From: Agapetus fuscipes
Taxonomy: Eukaryota > Arthropoda > Insecta > Trichoptera > Glossosomatidae
Assembly (NCBI GenBank): GCA_951799405.1
Contig: OX637361.1
Coordinates: 11,754,170 to 11,818,169 of the forward strand
DNA: 64,000 nt
Direction: 5' to 3'
The stretch's first letter is position 1. Each line of letters begins with the position of its first letter. A program made the position numbers and the translations under genes. The notes beneath the pieces are model-generated. The model was given only the letters and a program-made list of their open reading frames with translations, did no database searches and was not told where the DNA came from. Positions 51,014 through 62,310 of the stretch are shown piece after piece.

Positions 51014-51536
51014 TCATCAAGACCTATTAATGACTGGGCAATAATTTGAACCAAAAAAAATCATGTTAAAAAAACTGGAGTCCTGATGGGAGACGAAAGT
51101 ATTATAGAAGCCCTTCGATTTATATGAATTAAATAGATTTCATTTTATTTTCTTAGTAATGCGTGTGTAATGAAACACGGTAATTGGTATACCTAAAACG
51201 TCAAAAAAGAGAAATAAAATTACAGCAATACGTCACAAATTAAAATTCAAAAACTGGAAATTTTGTGCCGTTATGAAAATTGGCCAAACACCCACCCCTT
51301 CATTTATAAAATATTTGTTAGAAAGAAAGAAAGTCAATTTTCTCATAGTGAGAAGTTGGTTAAACTCTGATTTTAGGTTCAACCAATCTAGTGAAAAAGG
51401 CTGTCTTTGTCGAAATTAAAAAAGATATTGCCATCAAGAAGAAAATGAAGTTTTCACATTCATGCATAAATATGTTCAATGGAGTCGGAAAAAAAGTTTA
51501 AAAAATTGGATTTCAATGCATCTATGCAACTAATAA
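51014..51536. other. unassigned DNA
   Basis: Nothing recognised. Confidence 0.6.
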
Positions 51537-51630
51537 CAAAATATTAGTAAGCCTTTGTCATAGCAACCAGATCGTGTGACGTCATAGCTTTTTTGACGTT
51601 GAAATGTGCAGACCTCATTACATAATATGC
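51537..51630 (+). repeat. repeat W, copy 2
   Basis: ACAAAATATTAGTAAGCCTT, TGTCATAGCAACCAGATCGT, GTGACGTCATAGC. Confidence 0.65.
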
Positions 51631-51671
51631 AGATTAATTTTCATGAAAAACTCTAACCTGTAAAATAACAT

Positions 51672-51973
51672 ATGCAACGCAAACGCAACTAAGCTAAACA
51701 TATAGTATAACTTCTTGCGAGTAGAACCTGTTTATTTTTACAGGTAAGGGAGCCGGCCTTACGCCAACCACTTCAGTTGAAGTGGGGGTATCCCAGCTCC
51801 CGAGAGGGCTGGTACTCACTTCTTGTGAAGGCTGAGTAAACCTTGCCGGTATTTTATTTTGGGGTTTGAAATAACACCGAAACGGGAAATCATTTCTGAC
51901 ACCCTCTGCGGGATTCGAACCTGAGCTCATGGCATGGAATGCAAGCACTCTACCACTGAGCTATCGACCGGAC
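51672..51973 (-). mobile_element. SINE-A1, reverse
   Basis: ACGCAACTAAGCTAAACATA through CTACCACTGAGCTATCGACC; a short deletion in the 3' third. Confidence 0.92.
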
Positions 51974-52477
51974 TTGAAAATTGAAAAATATCTAGAACTC
52001 AATCACAAGAATAAAACAACAAAGATACTTTTATTCTTTTTAAGTTATTTAATTTTTGTGCAAGTTCTCGCAAAACAGTTAGTTCAAAACATAGATTCTT
52101 TTTGTAAAAAAAACATCACGTTCAAACTTTTTCTGAAAATTCCGACACAAAAATTGACTTGTTTTTTTTATCAATTGATTGTCAATTGAGATAGGGTAGG
52201 TTAGATATCCCAAACAGAGGTTCTTGAAGTATCATTTATTTCCTTTGTTTTTTGCTTGTCTCTCTAACAGGTAGCTAGACCGACATTTGCGGTAGAATTC
52301 AGCTACTGAATCTTGTTCATCGCTGTAGGTCTCACTGCCCTTTAAAATACACCCTTATCTTAGGGCTAAAAAAGTCAATTTATGTTGTATTTGTTTACCT
52401 AGTTAAGATAAGAATATGGATATAAATTGTGCGATAAATAATTAAGATACTTTAAAACTTATCAAATGTAATGTATG
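51974..52477. other. unassigned DNA
   Basis: Nothing recognised. Confidence 0.6.
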
Positions 52478-53013
52478 TATCGAAATTTATCGAAAATCGA
52501 CTACTGTAATGTCATATATGCCGGACAGCCCCAGAGCCAGCTGAAGAGACTCCAGTCTGTACTGAACGCTGCGGCCAGACTTATACATGGCGCCTCAAAA
52601 TTTTGCCACATTACGCCGCACCTGAAGTCCCTTCACTGGTTCAAGATCCATGAACGGGTCCAGTATAAGATAGGGTTGCTGGTCTTCAAGAGCCTGCGCG
52701 GGACCGCACCGCAAAATTTAAAGGATATGATAACTCCAGCCACCACAAGCAGCAGAACAGCAACACTGCGATCAGCAGCATCATATCACAGTCGGATACA
52801 GTTTCCAAAAAGGGAAAAGAAGACCGTTTTTGGAGATCGAGCCTTTAAAAGGTGGCTGCTCCAACGATATGGAACGGCCTGCCAGATGACCTGCGTGAAA
52901 TGGATCTGGAGAGCACTTTTAGAAAGGGGTTGAAGACCCACCTGTTCGCACGGTCATATGAGCAAGCGCCTTTGGGATGACCAAGAGTCATGAAAAGGCG
53001 CTATAAAAATATT
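52478..53013 (+). mobile_element. C-LINE 3' end, one frameshift
   Basis: Encodes SKIDYCNVIYAGQPQSQLKR, LQSVLNAAARLIHGASKFCH, HITPHLKSLHWFKIHERVQY and KTVFGDRAFK. A base insertion near 52850 then shifts the frame; the other frame continues VAAPTIWNGLPDDLREMDLE, STFRKGLKTHLFARSY. It ends with the GCGCCTTTGGGATGACC..AAAAGGCGCTATAAAAAT hairpin. Confidence 0.88.
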
Positions 53014-53297
53014 GTATTATTAATGTGTAGAATTAAATGGCAAATACATATGATTTTTTTTTAAATGATGAAATGGTTTTAATGTGTGAGTATATTGTTA
53101 CAATTGTACAGGGGCTCTCTTTTAATGAAACTGCAATTATTTATTTTAACAGAATTTATTTTACACGGTTGACAGTTTACAACCATTGATAATCTCTGCG
53201 TATTATGGTCTTCACGGCAAAATGCTTGGAGCGACTGATTCCCCGATTCCCTTTTGTAGTCCGTATATATAGGCACAAAAGGGATCATTCTTGCACA

Positions 53298-53573
53298 GGG
53301 GCCGTCCATAAATTACGTCATCGATTTTGGCCGATTTTCGACCCCCCCTCCCTAACAATCATCCTATATACATTATCTAATGACCCCTCCCCCTCTTGCT
53401 GTAATAATGGATGAGCTTAATAATTAATAATGTTATATTATTTACATAATATTTTGTAGAAATTGGTATTTACAAGAACGACGTCATTTTTGGTACTCGT
53501 ACATCATTTGCCATCATCCGCAGACCAGACTCCTCCCCCCTTAATGCGAATGACTTAATATATGGACAGCCCC
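53298..53573 (-). mobile_element. GT-MITE, reverse, complete
   Basis: GGGGCCGTCCATAAATTACG to AATATATGGACAGCCCC. 276 bp; its interior ACAATCATCCTATATACATT shows what the 20-kb copy looked like before the C-LINE insertion. Confidence 0.93.
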
Positions 53574-54424
53574 ATATTCCAAATCATTCGATCTCTCGCT
53601 CCATCACCAGATTGTTCTACCAACGTTATTAGAATCACATATTCTCTAATACTACCATACGCTCGTAACAATATTCTATTCAAGGAGTAAAGGTGCAAAC
53701 ATACATTATTATTTCCTCAGTAATTCTGCTGTGATAACTTACGAAAAACAGTAAAAAAAACATTTACAACTTTAAGGTAAAACGTTTCCAATAAATCACC
53801 AAATGTTAAAAGGTACACAATATTTAATGTGACCATATTTCCCAAAGGTTTTGTATCGTTAAAAAAATAATCAAGCCACAAATAAATCCCGTTGAATAAT
53901 GCGCTTTTCGAAAACTTTGAGGTTCGAGCGCCCGGAATGTCAGACGAGTAATTCCGTGAATTTAATATGAACAAAATCAATCTAATTAGCGAGCAGTATG
54001 GGTCTGGTATTTTGATTCTTGTGTCGTGCAGCGTTTGAGGTGATTTTCCCACGGCTCTCTACTCCGAGTATAAAAATTAACTATAAAAGTTTTACCTTGT
54101 AAGTTTACTGAAACTTAAACGCCGACTGGAAGCGCTGTTTTGGTTTTCATGTGTTTTTTTTTGGGATTATTAAGTTAAAGGATAGTGTTTTGTACTGAAG
54201 GTGCAAGAGTTATAGGAGGTAGCGATCTCCTTAGCAGATACGAACAGGCGCGGCCGTGTTCTGGGCCTCCTAAAAATAAAAGCCGCCTCTGTAGAGTGAG
54301 GAACAGCCGAGATGTTTGATACAAGACAATTTATGTGGGGAAGACTGCGAGCGTAGCCGCCTAAATGCTGCAACCACAAAAGCCGTGTAAGCTGAAAGTG
54401 TTCGCTTTGATACCAGTACACTGA
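53574..54424. other. unassigned DNA
   Basis: Minus-strand ORFs of 111 and 133 residues (53717-54052, 54170-54571) show no recognisable motif; the second runs into the foldback and is chance there. One of the few long non-repeat stretches in the right half. Confidence 0.5.
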
Positions 54425-54648
54425 GTACGAGTTGCAAAACTTGAGTAAAGTAAAGTTTACGGAAAGTATTAAAGAGTGGTTTTCCCCAAAATCTGCCGTT
54501 TTTGTTTGTTTGAACTTGATTTTCTTCATCACTGTAACTCTTTTGCTAAGACCATAAAGTGTAAAAAACATAAACGGCAGATTTTGGGAGAAATCACTCT
54601 TTAATACTTTCCGTAAACTTTACTTTATTCATGTTTTGCAACTCGTAC
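54425..54648. repeat. AAAGAGTG foldback element, copy 3, complete
   Basis: 224 bp. Arms of about 77 bp from GTACGAGTTGCAAAACTTGA to its complement at 54629-54648, with central loop TTGTTTGTTTGAACTTG..AAGACCATAAAGTG. The best reference for the family. Confidence 0.92.
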
Positions 54649-54659
54649 TAAGGGTACAA

Positions 54660-55137
54660 TAGGCCTGTACTTACGAACCCCGGTAGAGCACAAAAAATAT
54701 AACATCAAGGACCTGTTGCACCGAACTCCAATCCGACAAATATCAAAATTAAGTGTGATTTCTCCCATCAAATCAAAAATTTGGTTGCATATACGCAGAT
54801 AAGATTACATACATTATCTCTCATGTTCAAATCCATCATGTTATTACCCACTTCCAAGAAATATTTAACCGAGGTCCTTACTAGAATAAAATATTGATTG
54901 GAGGTTGGTGCAACAGGCCCTTATACTTTCAAATACGCTCTTCGCTGGGTTAAACAATTCACATACCTTTACCAAAGACCGGTCCCTAAAGGTCCACCCA
55001 GGCTTACTGGGTCTTGCTTGAGAATTGGCGCTTTCTACAGCGACGACCAAGCTCGCAGAGAACTCTTCAAGTGTGAGACACACAAAAAACAGCGCTCACC
55101 AAATAAATCATCCTATTATTATTACTATTAAACAGAT
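54660..55137 (+). mobile_element. SINE-B with C-LINE-type tail, interrupted by a TTA-MITE
   Basis: ACCCCGGTAGAGCACAAAAA (54677-54700 region), the MITE 54709-54920, then TTATACTTTCAAATACGCTC and the body to the AACTCTTCAAGTGTGAGACA tail and (ATT)n. Confidence 0.85.
54709..54920 (-). mobile_element. TTA-MITE, inserted in SINE-B, reverse
   Basis: GGACCTGTTGCACCGAACTC to GAGGTTGGTGCAACAGGCCC; TTA on the right, CAA on the left. Confidence 0.9.
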
Positions 55138-55607
55138 AAACAAATTGGCCTACTAACAGCGTTGCCAATTCAGTAAATCAATGGCTTCAGTGCTACAGGT
55201 GGGCTACGCTTGATTCCCATACCGCCATCAAGTCCGCACCAGATGGATTGATTTGTAACGCGGGCTCCGTTTTGTACCGAGCGCGACACTACCACAGCCT
55301 CGCACACAATATACCATAACTAATTAAAATACCACACATTAAGTACCATCAATTAATATCGCATGACTACAAAACACGGTACAATCAGAGCCGCCTATGT
55401 CTCGCAGTCTCGGAAATTAAAGTGATCGATTTATAAACGGGTATCGAATATCCAATTTGAATGTTTGATTCTTAACATTTCAAGACGACTGCTATTTCAA
55501 ACACATACATACCTACACGCTTATAGTCTATCATGTTTTGATTTAAATTGCAAGTATAAATTAACTCTTAAAAGTTTTATTTAATACATGATTTGTTCAA
55601 TACAATA
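55138..55607. other. unassigned DNA
   Basis: Nothing recognised. Confidence 0.6.
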
Positions 55608-55938
55608 CAGAAGTGTTAACCACTAGACTACGGACATTGACCGGTCCGTAGTTTGTGGTTAACACTTCTGACTCGTAAATTTGGATAGTTGTAGGCTCGA
55701 ATCCCGGCGGAGCACAACAAATATACCATTTACATTTTCAATTATGCTCTGCGCTCGGTGAAAAATTCATATAACTTTACCAAAGACCGGTCACTAAAGG
55801 TCCATCCAGCCCTACAGCAACTGGATCTTGCTTGAGAATTGGCGCTTTCTACAGCGATGACCAAGCTCGCAGAGGGCTCTTGAGGTGTGATACACAAAAA
55901 AACAGCGCTCACCAAAGAAATCATCCTAATAATATTAT
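55608..55938 (+). mobile_element. SINE-B with an inverted extra head and C-LINE-type tail
   Basis: A reverse A-box scrap GAAGTGTTAACCACTAGACT (55610-55634) faces the forward head GTCCGTAGTTTGTGGTTAAC (55645 onward). The complete body and the GGGCTCTTGAGGTGTGATAC tail with (AAT)n follow. Confidence 0.85.
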
Positions 55939-55941
55939 TAT

Positions 55942-56095
55942 TATGTCTTCAAGTAAACACGTGCAAGTTCACGCTGACAAATGCTGCATGTGTATTTACA
56001 ACATATTATCCCAAGCCTCAAAAAAATATTAAAAACCCTGCGACTTTTTTTCTGTAACAGGGGTGACATTTGTTAAACTAAAGATTTTTTTACCG
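55942..56095 (-). mobile_element. R-LINE 3' UTR, reverse, diverged
   Basis: AGTAAACACGTGCAAGTTCA..TGTAACAGGGGTGACATTTG; abuts a SINE-B tail. Confidence 0.65.
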
Positions 56096-56594
56096 CTCGC
56101 CTAAAGCGGAACGTAGCTTTTAGTAGATAAACGTATGCTGTGAGATAATCAACATTGCCTTTATTCGTTTTTTACTTTACACTTCAAACTAGCACTGCAA
56201 TATAAAAATAGTTTCTTACTTATATTATAAGATTAAAAAAACTAGTTTTTTATAATGTTAGATAAGTCGTTTAAACAGTTTTCCTTTTATGGCGAACTAG
56301 TCGTAATACGAGGGGAAAACTGCGGATAAAAACTGAATTTTCCTATAAAAGATAATGTATAACGCACACACTCACTCCTATATACGACAACTTCATTTAT
56401 AAAATCAATAAATTAAATAACACATGAACAGAGCGGTTTTTGCAACATTTAGGGCAAGAATTGCAAGCATACTGAAACAGAGTTGGCATCGAGAAAGTGA
56501 ACCAGTTTTAGGTAACTGTATGAAAGGTAAGTCTCATACTTTGACCTATTAGTTAATGAAGTCAATTGTTAACTTTATTTTAAACCGTAATGCC
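56096..56594. other. unassigned AT-rich DNA
   Basis: Nothing recognised. Confidence 0.6.
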
Positions 56595-57270
56595 AAATTA
56601 TATTATTATTGTTTTGTAAGAAAAGAATGTGGTGTAAGAGAAAGTGTGAAAGCAATGATTAAAAGAAGTTTGATAAGATAGTTTGGGCATATGGAGAGAA
56701 TGAATGATGAAAGACTGACGAAAAAAGTATATATTGCAAGACTCGATGAATATCGTGGTAGAGGAAGACCGAGAAAGGTATGGATGGACCAAATTTCCGA
56801 AATTGCGAATGAATGGAATATCCAATGTCATAATAAAAGGAGAGTCTGTATGAAGACGGTTATGACTCTGGAGGATATGAAAAAAGTGTGTAAGAACAGA
56901 AATAAATGGCGGTTAATCTATGATGTTGGCGGCTAGGGTTTTTTTTTTTTTCTGTTAGTTTTTGATGTCCATACATGTTATAATTTGTTGATTGTAAAAA
57001 TGTTATTTGCTGTGTATGTTCCTTGACTTATAGGTTGGTATACGGCTGACCACCCATGCTGTAGAAAATGGTTCACTTTGCCAATGTCACCCCTGTTTCA
57101 GGGAAGGTCGGCAGGAGTTGCAGGGTGCATGTCCATTTGAGATTCGGGTTTTTATATTGTAGGATTACTTGCGGCATGTTTAGGCGCGAACTTAAACATG
57201 TCTGTTTTGTGAAAATGCATGTAATGGGAATGTCTAATGTTACTTCTATTTTGCAACTTAGATTAGATTA
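56595..57270 (+). mobile_element. R-LINE 3' end, longest coding remnant
   Basis: The longest R-LINE coding piece: ESVKAMIKRSLIR, one stop, FGHMERMNDERLTKKVYIAR, LDEYRGRGRPRKVWMDQISE, then DMKKVCKNRNKWRLIYDVGG and a stop at 56936. RSLIRxFGHMERM and GRGRPRK are RTE-type. The 3' UTR of about 330 bp ends CTTAGATTAGATTAAATT. Confidence 0.88.
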
Positions 57271-57354
57271 AATTGCATTTAAAAAAAAATATTTTTTATA
57301 AAATGCACGTGACATCCTTAGAGTATTTAAAATTGAGGCTGCGACAATCGAGGC

Positions 57355-57418
57355 GCATAGGACCTTTGAGGTGTGATTCACTCAAAAACCACGCTCACAA
57401 AATAAATCAACCCGAGTT
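57355..57418 (+). mobile_element. SINE-B/C-LINE 3' tail fragment
   Basis: GACCTTTGAGGTGTGATTCA, CTCAAAAACCACGCTCAC only. Confidence 0.65.
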
Positions 57419-57644
57419 TATCCAACCTTGCACGGATGTTATTGCTATTAAAATCATTAGGAGATCCACGCGGTGGGTCTCGGCAGTATTCGGAGCCGAA
57501 ATGATGTCCATCGACGATTCCTAATCAGATATAACACACGCAAGACTATAATTAGCAAGAATCTGCCATTAGTCCAGCATTTAGAGACAACACTCATTAT
57601 GCAAATCTTACCGAGATAGGAATCCATTATTAGCGAGACTTCTT

Positions 57645-57765
57645 CTACTTATACTACTCTTGGTGCCACTTTTATCGAAGATCGGCGATCATCGAGGCTA
57701 TTTTGAATTTGGATGCTGCGGCTCGAAACAAGGACGTGGTGCTTTTGTTGAACTAGTCTACGATA
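57645..57765 (-). repeat. repeat X, reverse fragment
   Basis: TTGGTGCCACTTTTATCGAA and GCTGCGGCTCGAAACAAGGA are the complements of the 7490 and 7195 blocks. Confidence 0.6.
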
Positions 57766-57766
57766 A

Positions 57767-58012
57767 ACTGGGTCTTTCTTAGCGACAACCCAGCTCTTAA
57801 AAAGTCCAGTCGATAGCTCAGTTGGTAGAAGGCTTGCATTCAATGCCGGGGTTTGATTTCCACAGAGGGTGTCAGAAATGATTTCACGTTTCGGTGTATC
57901 TTTCAAATCCAAAATAAATACCGGCAAAGTGTACTTAGCCTTCGCAAGAAAACCAGCCCCCCCGGGAGCTGGGAAACCCCCACTTCAACTGAAAGTGATT
58001 GGTGTGAGGCCG
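57767..58012 (+). mobile_element. SINE-B scrap plus SINE-A (heterodimer junction)
   Basis: AACTGGGTCTTTCTTAGCGA..CAGCTCTTAAAAAG is the SINE-B 3' body; then CAGTCGATAGCTCAGTTGG and SINE-A to GGTGTGAGGCCGG, where it flips orientation. Confidence 0.8.
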
Positions 58013-58099
58013 GAAAATCATTCCTGACACCCTCGGCGGGATTCGAACCCGAGCTCACGGTAATGCAAGCACTCTACTAACTGAGCTATCGACCGGGAT
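58013..58099 (-). mobile_element. SINE-A1 head, reverse, facing the preceding copy
   Basis: CTGACACCCTCGGCGGGATT, CGAACCCGAGCTCACGG, ACTGAGCTATCGACCGG. Confidence 0.88.
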
Positions 58100-58419
58100 A
58101 AAAAATACTCCAAATTATTATCAAATAGGAATCTAAAGTATTTCATAAATGTAATAAAAAGCAAAGAATGCTCATAAATTGTTTTTCGGAAAATTCTTAC
58201 AGCCAGAGGAAAATTCAATGTTTGAATTTATGTGTTTTACTTCGTTCGTTTTTAGATGTGGCAACTCTATATTTCAATTCCTTTACTGACAGTTGGTAGC
58301 ACTGCGGGTCAAAAGATTCTAAAAACATTAAAAAAAAGATTTATCGAAGAAAAACACTACAAAGAAATGCGAGGTAATAAATTACAAATCATTTAGTACT
58401 CACAGAAAACTGTAAAAAA
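58100..58419. other. unassigned DNA
   Basis: Nothing recognised. Confidence 0.6.
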
Positions 58420-58500
58420 ATATTCACTTTAGCCAATTTCAACCCTGTTTCAGGGAAAGGCGGTAAGAGTTGCAGGTTTCATGTTCATTTGACAATTTTT
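58420..58500 (+). mobile_element. R-LINE 3' UTR, fragment
   Basis: CCCTGTTTCAGGGAAAGGCG..TTGCAGGTTTCATGTTCATT, facing reverse copies to its right. Confidence 0.65.
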
Positions 58501-58509
58501 CTTATTATT

Positions 58510-58850
58510 TTTACATATTACACAAGCAGACACGTAAAAGTTCATGCTTACACATGCCGCATGTGGAATTACAGCATAAAAACCCAATCTCAAATGAACA
58601 TAAGCCAAAGAACATGAAATCTTGCAGACTTTCCTGAAACAGGGGTGACATTGGCAAAGTGAACCATTTGTTTTACAGTATGGATGTTCATCCTCATACT
58701 TACCTTCAAGTCAAGCAGAGACGTATAAGTTCGAGCTTACACATGCCGAATGTTGACCTACAATATAAAAACGCAACTCTCAAATGCACATAAACCTTGC
58801 AACTCTTGCCAAACTTCCCTGAAACACGGGTATCTTATTTGAATATATAT
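58510..58850 (-). mobile_element. two R-LINE 3' UTR copies in tandem, reverse
   Basis: CATGCCGCATGTGGAATTAC..TTACCTTCAAGTCAAG (58510-58715), followed by a second start ACACATGCCGAATGTTGACC (58738 onward). With 58420-58500 they form an inverted cluster. Confidence 0.72.
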
Positions 58851-59107
58851 GTTTTTTGTCTTCACCGCAGTCTGTTTCTGCGTTTTAATTTAAAAACCGC
58901 AAACAATTGTGTTGTGCATAAAATATTGCAAAAGCTGAAAAGGTGCGTACTTAGTCCTCACCACAAGGGCAATAATTAAACCGCAGAAACAGGGGAAGGA
59001 TTTCCTCACAAAGGTTAAACGTTTTAAAAATATACGAGTATTTTCATCAGATAGAACGTTTGTACAAAATATTAGCTTAACAAAATATGTATGACCGAAA
59101 TGAGAAA

Positions 59108-59360
59108 ACATTTCAGACTGCCTCGGTGGAAATGGAACCCTAGCTCTGGGCATGGAATGCAAACATTGTACCAACCAAGCTATCAACCGGGCTACATCGT
59201 CTCTACACAGCGACAATTTTTAAGCAAGACCCAATTGCTGTAAGGATGGATGAGCATTTTTTGGCTGTCTTTGGTAAATGCAATGACTTTCCCAACTCAG
59301 CGAAGAACATTTTTTTGACGACCTTCCGTTAACGAGTCTGACGTATGAACAAATAGACTT
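59108..59360 (-). mobile_element. SINE-B/SINE-A heterodimer remnant, reverse
   Basis: SINE-A head complement (GCCTCGGTGGAAATGGAACC, AACCAAGCTATCAACCGG; 59108-59194), then the SINE-B body (CAGCGACAATTTTTAAGCAA..CTTCCGTTAACGAGTC). Confidence 0.75.
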
Positions 59361-59395
59361 AAAACTGGTCCATGGTTCTCGATTTATTCATATGA

Positions 59396-59485
59396 ATAAT
59401 CTAAGTTGCAAAGATGCACTGGCATCTAAGGCTCAAATTTAATGCATGTATACAAGTCGGCATATGTAGGTTCGCGCTTACGCGC
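59396..59485 (-). mobile_element. R-LINE 3' UTR, tail-side fragment, reverse
   Basis: TAATCTAAGTTGCAAAGATG..GGTTCGCGCTTACGCGCATG. Confidence 0.65.
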
Positions 59486-59589
59486 ATGTGTAAGCCATCC
59501 ATTCCGAAACATCTCATTGTGTTTTTTTGTACTTTCATCACCAATCATTGCGGACTCTTATCATTTAGTGTCTTTCCAGTCATCGCTCT

Positions 59590-59740
59590 CAGGTAAGCCA
59601 TTTCAACCGTACAAACATAGGTACATTACTCAACTCACATTCGTTAACTGTCCACGCCTCACTTCCACACATCAATGTCGGTACCAATATGCCATTGTGT
59701 ACCTCCAATCTCATCTTCTTTGAGAGTTTCCTTTTTCTAC
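59590..59740 (-). mobile_element. RTE-type LINE fragment (SEAWTVN block)
   Basis: The minus strand reads MRLEVHNGILVPTLMCGSEA then WTVNECELS, the block after the RT thumb in RTE-like elements (VLPTLxYGSEAWT). Short and isolated. Confidence 0.7.
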
Positions 59741-60399
59741 TGATTTTCGATCTACTAAGTTTCACATTTCTACTTATTTATTTTCTTTCAATTTACTTCA
59801 CATTTCCACTATAAGTTATTTCGTCTCTCAGATAAACTCCGCCAGTAGCACTGTCTCATTATAAATGTTTTATGTTGTTTAGCTACAATAAGCATCGGCG
59901 GCTCATGCTGCAACATGAGGTGTGAGTGATTCACTATTATTAGTGCTAGACTTCCCTTGGAGTAGTGCGCTTTGTGAATACTAATAAAGCCAGGCGCGGA
60001 TTGAGACCACTGAGGACTCTGGTGCGTGGAAAATTCAGGGGTCCTCTAGCCCCCTAATGCTCCCCCACTCTTGCCAAAAAATATACACTAATTGAGAACC
60101 AAAACCATTACTGATGGATTATGAAGTTATTTTTTGGGATACGTCTGATGGAGAGAACGTCTTGCCATTTTTGTAATAAAATATTTTCTCTATTTATTAT
60201 CTCTATTATTTATCAATATTTATCTTTACATTTTTATATAACCAGTCCCCGTGGATGACTTGGTTCCCGAAGGTCCCATTTGATTCGGACCCCAAAAAGA
60301 AGTAAATACTTGAATAATATATATCTAAAGTGTGTGCATCCACGGACTGAATATTCATTTATTTTAAAAACACCGTTGTATTTTTACACTGTTTGAATT

Positions 60400-60481
60400 C
60401 CATCGAGTTCCGTTTTAAGTCTGATAACGCTTAGGTATTTTAAACTCAAAAAATGTGAAAATAAAATTATGTTATAAAAAC

Positions 60482-60482
<1 letters not shown>
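60400..60482 (+). mobile_element. Penelope-like 3' UTR scrap
   Basis: CTGATAACGCTTAGGTATTT and TGTGAAAATAAAATTATG parallel the 16.58-16.64-kb 3' UTR (GACAGCGCTTAGGCATTATA, TGTGAAAATAAAAACTATG). Confidence 0.6.
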
Positions 60483-60483
<1 letters not shown>

Positions 60484-60534
<51 letters not shown>

Positions 60535-61772
60535 ACGGACATAATAGTCCAATTACATAGTTATATGAAAAAGTAATTACAGAAAATGACAAAGAAAATA
60601 ATATAATACAAGAATTAATATTTCATAATAGCATAGACAAAATATAAATACTTATACTTTCCTCAGCAAAACAAAGCTCTACGGAATTCAGATAGGCTCA
60701 TGCCGCATAAATCTAGATGAGAGGAAGAATTTAAAAGACGACACATTCTGTTAATAGGAGAATAGTATCCTAAATTTGAAGTGTGAAAGTTGAGAGAGAG
60801 CAATTCATTTATTCTAAATCTTCGCGTTGGAACATTTAATTTGATACATTGTAAAAGATAAGGTGAGTCGAAAATACTATTAATGATTTTATAAATACAT
60901 ATGAGTTGAGCATGTTGTCGGCGTGTTACTAAAGATGAAATGCCTAGGGTGATCTCTATGTCTTTATAGTCATACTCATCTCTACTTAGACCCAGTTTCC
61001 AAGCAACTCGTCTTAGAAAGCGATGCTGTACTGATTCAAGACGGTCAATGTGGGTAGCATAGAATGGAGACCAGATAACACTGGCATACTCAAGGTGTGG
61101 GCGAACCAGTGAACAGTAAAGGATTTTTAAAGTTTGTACATTATTGAAATCAGAAGTGATTCTAAGGATGAAACCTAGAATCTTAAGTGACTTATTAACA
61201 ATATTATCAATGTGTTCGCGAAAGGAAAGTTTGATATCCAATGTTAAGCCAAGGTCCTTAATAAGTGTGACCGTTGCCAGGTCAACACCATTTAGTTTGT
61301 AGACAAAATTTACAGGTTTTTTTGTTTTATAAAAGGACATAATTTTACATTTATCGATATTCAGCTCCATGCAGTTGGCCTTGCACCAATCATTGAATGA
61401 ATCAATATCTGATTGAAACAGAGAGCAATCATTGTAAGAGTTAATGGATTTCAGCATTTTGTTGTCATCCGCAAAAAGCCAAAATTGAGTGTCAGAAAAA
61501 ACATTCAGGTCATTAATAAATATATTGAAAAGAAGAGGAGCAAGATGTGCTCCTTGAGGTACACCAGACGTAACGTCAATTTTATCAGAAATAGAATCAT
61601 TTATTCTCACTCTTTGTTTTCTTCCAGTTAAGTAAGACTTGAGAAAGGTTAGAAAGGGATCTCTTATACCAATAGCTCTTAGTTTAGCTACAAGGAGTTG
61701 ATGGTTAACCTTATCGAAGGCCTTAGAGAAGTCAGTGTATAGAACAGTTTTGTATCTTATATCTTCTTTAAC
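60484..61772 (-). mobile_element. K-LINE: 5'-truncated non-LTR retrotransposon with 47-nt poly(A)
   Basis: Minus strand. Coding starts inside RT at TVLYTDFSKAFDKVNHQLLV (motif A) and runs to the RT C-terminus, followed by about 130 bp of 3' UTR and an uninterrupted 47-A tail (T47 at 60484-60530 on the plus strand). The breakpoint near 61772 is a normal 5' truncation. The very pure A-tract argues for a recent insertion. It sits inside the hAT element 59991-62405. Confidence 0.9.
60663..61770 (-). CDS. K-LINE reverse transcriptase, partial (motif A to C-terminus)
   Basis: Open for about 369 residues in one frame. It has YTDFSKAFDKVNHQ (motif A Asp), SGVPQGAHLAPLLFNIFIND (motif B), LFADDNKML (motif C Asp pair), CMELNIDKCKIMSF and IKDLGLTLDIKLSFREHI (thumb), YCSLVRPHLEYASVIWSP, RLESVQHRFLRRVAWK and the tail YYSPINRMCRLLN. 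The order and the RPHLEYASVIWSP block are typical of Jockey/R1-like LINEs common in insects. The fingers, endonuclease and ORF1 are absent. The first Met in frame is at 61610, but the coding homology extends upstream of it. No internal stops are seen. Confidence 0.9.
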
Positions 61773-61925
61773 TTATTTCTGAAAAATATTTAGATCCGCT
61801 TTGGTGGTGAATGCCTTACAAACCTGGGACCCTAAACAAATATACGTCAAAACATTCCTTAATAAAAAATAAAAAATAACTATATCTTTCTTAACCGTCC
61901 CGGGCCGCGTCTTTCCTTTCACCTA

Positions 61926-62310
61926 ACCATTTCGACAGACGACACACACGAAAAATGTTTCTTACACTTTATGGCATTTGTAAAAAATTGACATTAATGG
62001 AAAAAATCACGCGTGTTTATTGATTTTTTATCTAAATTTTAAATTTAAAATATTTTATAAAACTTAAAAAATGACGCTACAAAAAAATATTTTAAAAAAC
62101 ACGTTTTTGTTCACATTTTTTTCTTATAATTTTGTTGTTTAATATTTTGGACATATTTTTTTTCTTCAAAATTATAGAATGATACAATGTCTAGAGAGTG
62201 TTTGAAAAATATTTTAGTTCATGTGAACAGTTTTCGAGATAATATGAAAAAACTGAAACTTGATAATTAATTTAATGTGCGCGGCAGTACTTCAGCGTAA
62301 ATTGTCGCCG
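61926..62310 (+). repeat. repeat Z, copy 2
   Basis: Same boundaries as copy 1. It lies inside the hAT shell. Class unknown: I see no long terminal inverted repeat and no polyA or tRNA-like head. Confidence 0.88.

Noticed and set aside
53717..54571. 111- and 133-residue minus-strand ORFs as exons
   Set aside because: No family resemblance; one runs through a foldback repeat.
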